From positions 1-22,007 of the forward strand of contig CAZELU010000031.1 of the NCBI GenBank assembly GCA_964513215.1: 22,007 nucleotides of DNA, written 5' to 3'. Position 1 is the first letter of the stretch. Every line of letters begins with the position of its first letter. The notes beneath the pieces were generated by a model. It saw only the letters and a program-made list of their open reading frames with translations. It was not told the origin of the DNA and ran no database searches. Both the position numbers and the translations under genes were made by a program. This stretch comes from Casp-actino8 sp964513215 (lineage in GTDB: Bacteria > Actinomycetota > Acidimicrobiia > Acidimicrobiales > Ilumatobacteraceae). Shown piece by piece: positions 17,132 to 22,007 of this stretch.

Positions 17132-18217
17132 TCAGTCGTCCTCGCCCGACAACTGGCGCGCGCGCTCGTCGTTGGCCAACGCATCGATCACCGAATCGAG
17201 ATCGCCCGCGAGCACATCGCTCAGGCTGTAGATGGTGAAACCGATGCGGTGGTCGGTGAGGCGATTCTCCTTGAAGTTGTAGGTGCGGATCTTCTCGCTG
17301 CGGCCACCGCCACCCACCTGCGAACGGCGTTCGGCCGACATCTTCGCGTCTTGCTCTTCTTGCGCCGCCTTCAACAGTCGCGAACGCAACACCGTCATCG
17401 CGCGGGCCCGGTTCTGGATCTGACTGCGCTCGTCCTGCATCGACACCACGATGCCGGTGGGGATGTGCGTGATGCGTACTGCCGAATCGGTGGTGTTCAC
17501 GCTCTGGCCACCCGCGCCACTCGAACGGAACACATCGATCTGAAGATCTTTGTCGTCGATCTGCACGTCGACTTCTTCGGCCTCGGGCAGCACCATCACC
17601 GTGGCCGACGACGTGTGAATGCGCCCTTGGCTCTCGGTGACCGGCACGCGCTGCACACGATGCGGCCCGCCCTCGTACTTCAGCCGCGACCACGCATCGT
17701 CACCACGAATCACGAACGTGGCCTGGTTGACACCGCCCAGATCGGACGGGTCGAACGCGAGCGTCTCGGTCTTCCATCCCTTGCGCGCCGCGTACCCCAC
17801 GTACATGTCGTAGAGATCACGCGCGAAGAGGTTGGCCTCCTCCCCGCCTTCGGCGCCACGGATCTCGAGGATCACCGGACGTCCATCGTTGGGGTCCTTC
17901 GGCAGGAGGAGAAGTTTGAGCTCCTCTTCGAGACGCACGACATCGGCCTCGGCGGCGAGCTTCTCGTCCTTCAACGATTCGCGCTCGCTCGCGTCGTCGG
18001 TGAGTCCGAGCAGATCGGCGGCCGCCTGCGCATCGCTCTGGCGCGACTGGATGGTGCGAATGCATTCCACCACCGGGCCGAGTTCCTTGTAACGGCGCGA
18101 GACATCGCGCAGTCGGCGCTGATCGCTCACGACGTCGGGATCCGACAACAACGCTTCCATGGTGGCGTGTTCGTTCAGCAGCGCATCCCAACGATCGGAC
18201 GTCGACTGCTCAGCCAT
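17132..18217 (-). CDS. prfA: Peptide chain release factor 1
   Basis: Recognises UAA and UAG in the ribosomal A site and triggers peptide release. The 361-aa length is standard. The codon-recognition tripeptide is PVT (192-194, in RVPVTESQGRIHTS), which marks RF1 rather than RF2 (SPF). The GGQ motif is at 236-238 within SSGAGGQSVNTTDSAVR. The ATG at 18217 has only a weak GGGA upstream and lies 12 nt after the preceding unrecognised gene. prmC follows without a gap. Confidence 0.97.
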   Translation of the reverse strand: MAEQSTSDRWDALLNEHATMEALLSDPDVVSDQRRLRDVSRRYKELGPVVECIRTIQSRQSDAQAAADLLGLTDDASERESLKDEKLAAEADVVRLEEELKLLLLPKDPNDGRPVILEIRGAEGGEEANLFARDLYDMYVGYAARKGWKTETLAFDPSDLGGVNQATFVIRGDDAWSRLKYEGGPHRVQRVPVTESQGRIHTSSATVMVLPEAEEVDVQIDDKDLQIDVFRSSGAGGQSVNTTDSAVRITHIPTGIVVSMQDERSQIQNRARAMTVLRSRLLKAAQEEQDAKMSAERRSQVGGGGRSEKIRTYNFKENRLTDHRIGFTIYSLSDVLAGDLDSVIDALANDERARQLSGEDD

Positions 18218-18229
18218 GGCGATCCCAGG

Positions 18230-19240
18230 TTAGGGATGCCGAATGCCCACGATGCGCGCGGGGTGCACGAGTCGCTCGGACAGACGCTTGGTGACCGGCG
18301 ATGCATCGCGCTCGGGAACCACGATCACCAGATCGGTGTCGGGGTGATCGCCACCGACCAGAGCCAGGCGCGCGTCGGCCGCGAACGGAACCACGTCGAG
18401 ATCGATACCGGTGGAGAACACCGCAATCACGTCGCGACCATCGGCGGTTGTGCCTCGAGCAACGCACGGGACAGGGTCCTTCAGGTTGGCGCGCGGAACC
18501 GGAGGTGGGGCGGTAACGAGTGATGAAGCACCGATCAGGGACGGATCGGCGAGCACACGATCGCGCAACGCCCGTTCGGCGCCGAGTCGATTGAGCGGAT
18601 GCGGATCGGCGCCGGGCGAACGGTGAGCGTCGACGATGCGGACGATCCGACGCAGCGAATCGGCCGTGGGTGTGTCGCCGTGCAGCATGCCGAAAGCCTC
18701 ACGATCGTGCTCCCCCACTCCGACTTCGAGGCGGTGCGCACCGGTGTGCGGATCGGTCACCGCACGGCAGACCTCGAGACCGCGGACTTCGCCAGCCAAC
18801 ACGCCGTGTTCGATCGACGCGCGCGCTCCGGCTTCGACGATGGTGGCTTCGAACGCCATGTGTTCGGGCGCGACATCGCGCGGTTCGGGGAACGCCTCCG
18901 GCACGGCTTCGATCAGCGTACGGTCGTCGCGATGCCACACCGTCACTCGCGTGCGGAACTGCGTGGCGCGACGAGCGAGCAATCCGGTGGCGCTGGAGGC
19001 GATGAGGTGCACGTCGTCCACTTCGTGACGTGACGCCCAGGCGAGAGCGGCTCCGAGTCCGCGTGCGGGATGATCGTCCACGAGTACGAAGGCTTGATTG
19101 CCAGCTGTTCCGGCGGCACCACGGCTGAAGCCAGTGGCGGCATCGAAAGAGGTGACTCCGAAGTGGTCGCGGACCAACGCGGCGAGCGTCAGCGCGAGAA
19201 GTCGTGAGCGTCGATCAGGATCTTCAGCGGGACCAGACAC
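18230..19240 (-). CDS. Unrecognised conserved-looking protein between rpmE and prfA
   Basis: A 336-aa protein I do not recognise. It is soluble, with no signal peptide or clear membrane helix. It is rich in Arg, Asp, Ala and Val; the pattern of short hydrophobic strands (QAFVLVDD, DDVHLIASS, ARLALVGG, DLVIVVPERD) suggests an alpha/beta fold of Rossmann type in two halves, joined by a segment with HPLNRLGAERALRDRVLADPS (about 225-245). It starts with GTG 19240 with no ribosome-binding site and no TANNNT at the leaderless position, so the start is uncertain. It ends 12 nt before prfA and reads in the same direction, so it is probably cotranscribed with prfA-prmC. Codon use looks like that of its neighbours. 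No function is proposed. Confidence 0.75.
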   Translation of the reverse strand: MSGPAEDPDRRSRLLALTLAALVRDHFGVTSFDAATGFSRGAAGTAGNQAFVLVDDHPARGLGAALAWASRHEVDDVHLIASSATGLLARRATQFRTRVTVWHRDDRTLIEAVPEAFPEPRDVAPEHMAFEATIVEAGARASIEHGVLAGEVRGLEVCRAVTDPHTGAHRLEVGVGEHDREAFGMLHGDTPTADSLRRIVRIVDAHRSPGADPHPLNRLGAERALRDRVLADPSLIGASSLVTAPPPVPRANLKDPVPCVARGTTADGRDVIAVFSTGIDLDVVPFAADARLALVGGDHPDTDLVIVVPERDASPVTKRLSERLVHPARIVGIRHP

Positions 19241-19254
19241 GATGCATCACTGAT

Positions 19255-19297
19255 GATCTGGTGATGATTTTTCACCCATGAGGTGAAGAATCCTCAC
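19255..19297. repeat. Inverted repeats, possibly a degenerate relative of the 49-bp repeat
   Basis: GATCTGGTGA (19255-19264) and TTCACCCA (19271-19278) resemble the repeat arms but are only 24 bp apart end to end. GGTGA/TCACC dyads follow (to about 19297). The 70-nt spacer between rpmE and the unrecognised gene is otherwise featureless. It could act as a terminator-like structure for rpmE. Confidence 0.4.
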
Positions 19298-19310
19298 CAA
19301 AACAACAGGG

Positions 19311-19538
19311 TCAGGAGTTCTTCTTGGCCTTGGCGGTGCGGTCGCCGTAACGCTTGTTGAAGCGCTCGACGCGTCCACCGGTGTCGACGAGCTTCTGCTT
19401 GCCCGTGAAGTACGGGTGGCACTCGTTGCACAATTCGACGTTCAGCGAACCGGGGATGGTGGAACGGGTCTCGAAGTTGTTGCCGCACGAGCAGCGAACC
19501 GACACGGTGTCGTACTTCGGGTGAATCTCGGCCTTCAT
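19311..19538 (-). CDS. rpmE: Ribosomal protein bL31 (zinc-binding form)
   Basis: Large-subunit ribosomal protein of 75 aa. The start MKAEIHPKYDTVSVRCSCGN and the four cysteines C16, C18, C37 and C40 (CSC and CNEC) mark the zinc-binding C+ form rather than the zinc-free paralogue. FTGKQKLVDTGGRVERFNKRYG (about 44-65) is the family signature. The ATG at 19538 is preceded by GAAGGA about 5-6 nt upstream. It follows rho by 71 nt, with a strong hairpin between, and precedes the unrecognised gene by 70 nt. The rho-rpmE-prfA order is conserved in actinobacteria. Confidence 0.97.
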   Translation of the reverse strand: MKAEIHPKYDTVSVRCSCGNNFETRSTIPGSLNVELCNECHPYFTGKQKLVDTGGRVERFNKRYGDRTAKAKKNS

Positions 19539-19583
19539 GGTTCTTCCTTCGTGCTCCCCGGTTTCGGGCCTGGGTGAGTGTAT

Positions 19584-19607
19584 CGGTGGGGGTCGAAGCC
19601 CCCACCG
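19584..19607 (-). terminator. Hairpin terminator after rho
   Basis: Perfect 9-bp stem (19584-19592 and 19599-19607) with a 6-nt loop containing TTCG, beginning 2 nt after the rho stop. No T-run follows, as is common for actinobacterial hairpin terminators. It may separate rho from rpmE or only attenuate read-through. Confidence 0.65.
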
Positions 19608-19609
19608 GG

Positions 19610-21427
19610 TCACATGGTGGGGGTTTTGCCGATTTCGGCCAGGAACTCGTCGTTCGTCTTGAACTGCTTCAGGCGGTCCATCAGCAGTTCGAGGCCCGGA
19701 GCCGGGTTGCCCTCGGCGGCCAGACCCGACAGCACGCGGCGCAGACGCCACACCATCTGGAGCTGCTTGCGGTCGAACAGCAGCTCTTCGTGACGGGTGC
19801 TCGACGCGTCCACGTCGATGGCCGGATAGATGCGCTTCTCGGCCAAACGGCGGTCGAGACGCAACTCCATGTTGCCGGTTCCCTTGAACTCTTCGAAGAT
19901 CGCGTCGTCCATGCGGCTGTTCGTTTCCACCAGCGCCGTCGCGAGGATCGTGAGCGAGCCACCCTCTTCCACATTGCGCGCCGCACCGAAGAACTTCTTG
20001 GGCGGATACAACGCGCCAGCGTCGATACCACCCGAGAGGATGCGTCCGCTCGCGGGCGCCGCGAGGTTGTACGCACGACTCAAACGCGTGATGCCGTCGA
20101 GGATGATCACGACGTCCTTGCCCACTTCGACACGACGCTTGGCCTTCTCGAGCGCGAGCTCGGCGACAGCCGTGTGTTCGTCGGACGGGCGATCGAACGT
20201 GGACGAAATGACTTCACCGCGCACGGTGCGCTTCATGTCGGTCACTTCTTCGGGACGCTCGTCGATGAGCAACACAATGAGTTCGACTTCGGGGCTGTTG
20301 CGCTCGATCGCCGTGGCGATCGTCTTCATGATCGTGGTCTTACCGGCCTTGGGCGGCGACACGATGATTCCGCGCTGACCCTTACCGATCGGCGAGATCA
20401 AGTCGATGATGCGCGCCGTCATGTCGGTCGGGTCGAGTGGGTTCTCGAGACGCAACTTCTGATCGGGGAACAGAGCCGTGAGATCTTCGAATCGCGGGCG
20501 ATTCTTGACCTTGTCGGGCTCGCCACCGTTGACGGTGTGGATCTCGAGCAACGCCGGGTTCTTCTCGTTGCGACCCGCACTACGTGCGGTACCGGTGACG
20601 TGATCGCCCTTGCGCAATCCGTACTGACGTGTCTGCTTCACCGAGATGTACGCATCGTCGCGGCTGGGCAGATAGCCCTTCACGCGCAGGAAGCCGTAGC
20701 CCTCGTCGCGCAGGTCGAGATAACCCGACACTTCGACGGTGGTGGGCTCGCCGCCCTGGCCGCCTTCGTTGCCGAAGTCGTTCTGCAAGTAATCGCGATC
20801 GTCGCCCTGCGGGCCTTCGTCGCGTCCACCGCGTCCGCGACGGCGGCGACGGCGACGTCCGCCTTCACCATCGAACTGACGCTGGTTGTCGAAATTGCGC
20901 TGACCGCCCTGGCCACCTTGGCCGCGATCGTTGAACTGGCGCGGGCCGCGATCTCCGCGATCGCCGCGGTCACCACGGTCCTGACGGTCGCCACGATCTT
21001 GGCGCGGGCCGCGATCCTGACGGTCTCCGCGCGGGGCGCGCTCGCCGCCTTCACCACTCACTTCTTCGGTGGCGGTGGAGATGCCCTGACGCACGAGTTC
21101 GGCTTCCCATTCGGCGAGCGGTTCGCCATCGGGGCCGACGATCACGTCGTCGCCACCTTTGCTCGACGACGACTTCGCGGCCGGAGCCTCGGACTCACCA
21201 TTCGATTCGGCGCGATCGGTCTTGGGCGGACGACCCGGGCCACGCGAGGGCTTGGCCGGCGCTTCGGCCGGACCACCCGATGCACCCACGGTGTCGAGGA
21301 TCTTCTTGATGAGATCCTCCTTCTTGGCGCGCGCGACCGACTTCAGGCCGAGGGCCGTGGCAATGGCGACGAGCTGCTCTTTGTCCTTCGACTCGAGCAC
21401 TGACTGTTCGAGGGCATCTGCTGCCAC
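19610..21427 (-). CDS. rho: Transcription termination factor Rho with a long Arg/Gly/Asp-rich insertion
   Basis: Hexameric RNA-dependent ATPase that ends transcription. The 605-aa protein has a Rho N-terminal helical domain (about 8-46), then a low-complexity insertion (about 50-228) with RGD/DRG repeats, a run of seven arginines at 191-197 and glycine/glutamine-rich tracts. The RNA-binding cold-shock-like domain (about 229-297, GYGFLR), the P-loop PPKAGKT (358-364), Walker B VIILDG (440-445) and the SGGIDAGALYPPKKFFGAARNV loop region follow. E. coli Rho is 419 aa; the extra length is mainly the insertion, known in actinobacterial Rho proteins. It starts with GTG 21427 with a weak AGG upstream; the leader is long and structured. 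Confidence 0.97.
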   Translation of the reverse strand: MAADALEQSVLESKDKEQLVAIATALGLKSVARAKKEDLIKKILDTVGASGGPAEAPAKPSRGPGRPPKTDRAESNGESEAPAAKSSSSKGGDDVIVGPDGEPLAEWEAELVRQGISTATEEVSGEGGERAPRGDRQDRGPRQDRGDRQDRGDRGDRGDRGPRQFNDRGQGGQGGQRNFDNQRQFDGEGGRRRRRRRGRGGRDEGPQGDDRDYLQNDFGNEGGQGGEPTTVEVSGYLDLRDEGYGFLRVKGYLPSRDDAYISVKQTRQYGLRKGDHVTGTARSAGRNEKNPALLEIHTVNGGEPDKVKNRPRFEDLTALFPDQKLRLENPLDPTDMTARIIDLISPIGKGQRGIIVSPPKAGKTTIMKTIATAIERNSPEVELIVLLIDERPEEVTDMKRTVRGEVISSTFDRPSDEHTAVAELALEKAKRRVEVGKDVVIILDGITRLSRAYNLAAPASGRILSGGIDAGALYPPKKFFGAARNVEEGGSLTILATALVETNSRMDDAIFEEFKGTGNMELRLDRRLAEKRIYPAIDVDASSTRHEELLFDRKQLQMVWRLRRVLSGLAAEGNPAPGLELLMDRLKQFKTNDEFLAEIGKTPTM

Positions 21428-21458
21428 GTGAACCTGCTTTCAGACGAGGGGAAGAGGA

Positions 21459-21479
21459 GGGGGCGAATGAACAGCCCCC
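21459..21479 (-). promoter_or_regulatory. Hairpin in the rho leader
   Basis: Perfect inverted repeat GGGGGC/GCCCCC (21459-21464 and 21474-21479, 9-nt loop), about 30 nt before the rho start. A second small stem CCTC/GAGG lies just upstream on the transcript. It may contribute to autoregulation of rho. Confidence 0.4.
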
Positions 21480-21551
21480 GGCGATCCCTCGGGGAGGCAC
21501 TCGGCGCGACAACTCGGCAACCAGAGCGGTTCGGGATTCCGAACAACACCG

Positions 21552-21580
21552 ACCCTAGCCACCTCCCCCAGCCCCAACAA
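21552..21580 (-). promoter_or_regulatory. Candidate rho promoter
   Basis: On the minus strand, TTGTTG (21575-21580) and TAGGGT (21552-21557) are 17 nt apart. The predicted start near 21545 gives a leader of about 118 nt. Confidence 0.4.
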
Positions 21581-21617
21581 CGCACCGAACCTGGGAAAAG
21601 TTCCAGCCTTTCGGGCG

Positions 21618-21645
21618 TTGTGGTCAGGATCCTGACCATTATTAT
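21618..21645 (+). promoter_or_regulatory. Promoter with embedded 18-bp palindromic operator
   Basis: TTGTGG (21618-21623), a 16-nt spacer and TATTAT (21640-21645) form a sigma70-like promoter whose start would fall on ATG 21652. The perfect palindrome TGGTCAGGATCCTGACCA (21621-21638) overlaps the -35 and fills the spacer, the position of a repressor operator. An imperfect dyad with arms CTGG/CCAG (21591-21606) lies just upstream. Confidence 0.6.
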
Positions 21646-21651
21646 GACCCC

Positions 21652-22007
21652 ATGCCGTCGACCATCTACACCGCCACCGACGTGAAAGAACGCCGCGTCG
21701 AGCTCCTCGAAGCGGCCTCCCGCGACCGAGCACTCGTCCGGGCGGTCGACGGAACGGCGCTGGTGTTCACGCGGCTCGACGCTCTCGAACGCGCCGAGTC
21801 GGTGGCGCAATGGGCGCTCGCTCTGCACACGATCGAGTGCGGTGGTGTTCCAACAGCGATTCGTTGGATTCAGCATCTCGATGCCGACGACATCCGATCA
21901 TTCCTGGCCGAGATGTGGTCGGCCCTCGAAGATCTCGACAGCGGATCACTCGATCAAGCCGGCCTCGAAGAAATCATTGCGGCGTGGCGCGCCACGTCAC
22001 TCGCGGT
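21652..22007 (+). CDS. Phd/YefM-antitoxin-like protein (partial, 3' end off the right edge)
   Basis: The 118 visible codons have no stop. The first about 50 residues (IYTATDVKERRVELLEAASRDR, then ALVRAVDGTALVFTRLDALE) show the strand-helix-strand pattern of Phd/YefM DNA-binding antitoxins: a short strand, a helix, then a strand pair ending in a hydrophobic segment and an LE turn. The following acidic helical region (about 51-118) is longer than in typical antitoxins of about 80 aa. The ATG at 21652 is 6 nt after TATTAT and lacks a ribosome-binding site, suggesting a leaderless mRNA. The 18-bp palindrome upstream would fit autorepression. Whether a toxin gene follows cannot be seen. The family assignment is tentative. 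Confidence 0.6.
   Translation, partial: MPSTIYTATDVKERRVELLEAASRDRALVRAVDGTALVFTRLDALERAESVAQWALALHTIECGGVPTAIRWIQHLDADDIRSFLAEMWSALEDLDSGSLDQAGLEEIIAAWRATSLA

Overview
This is a high-GC draft-quality stretch (three 100-N scaffold gaps) from an actinobacterium. Gene order follows the actinobacterial rho-rpmE-prfA-prmC-...-glyA-wecA-atpI-atp supercluster known from Streptomyces and Mycobacterium. The delta subunit is free rather than fused to a b subunit, there are two b-type subunits, and RpiB is of the mycobacterial type, so a deep non-mycobacterial lineage such as Acidimicrobiia is plausible. That placement is inference.

Layout. (1) 1-7220, minus strand: F1Fo ATP synthase operon in the order atpZ-like, atpI-like, atpB(a), atpE(c), b', b, atpH(delta), atpA, atpG, atpD. 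Genes are tightly packed or overlapping; atpD runs off the left edge and atpC lies outside. (2) 7283-8515, minus: WecA/MraY-family phosphoglycosyltransferase heading this unit. (3) 8516-8711: spacer with a head-to-head pair of a 49-bp palindromic repeat. (4) 8712-10437, minus: glyA and rpiB. (5) 10500-16130, plus: four genes on the opposite strand (thiolase-like protein, nucleoside hydrolase, zinc alcohol dehydrogenase, S9 prolyl peptidase), interrupted by two scaffold gaps. This block sits where sua5 and a phosphatase gene are found in Streptomyces. (6) 16094-16287: a third copy of the 49-bp repeat and a 22-bp direct repeat on either side of the third gap. (7) 16277-21427, minus: prmC, prfA, an unrecognised 336-aa gene, rpmE and rho. 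(8) 21618-22007, plus: an 18-bp perfect palindrome inside a promoter, then the start of a Phd/YefM-like gene running off the right edge.

The core genes are housekeeping: energy coupling, transcription termination (Rho), translation termination (RF1 and its methyltransferase PrmC), ribosomal protein bL31, one-carbon metabolism (GlyA), pentose phosphates (RpiB) and lipid-linked glycan initiation.

The most unusual signals are three. The first is the 49-bp repeat family, which supplies the last 11 codons and stop of the peptidase gene and the stop of prmC. The second is a recurring TANNNT hexamer exactly 6-7 nt before the start codon of five transcription-unit heads, suggesting leaderless mRNAs. 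The third is the operator-like palindrome before the Phd-like gene. No gene-free stretch exceeds 300 bases. I saw no tRNA, rRNA, CRISPR array or insertion sequence.
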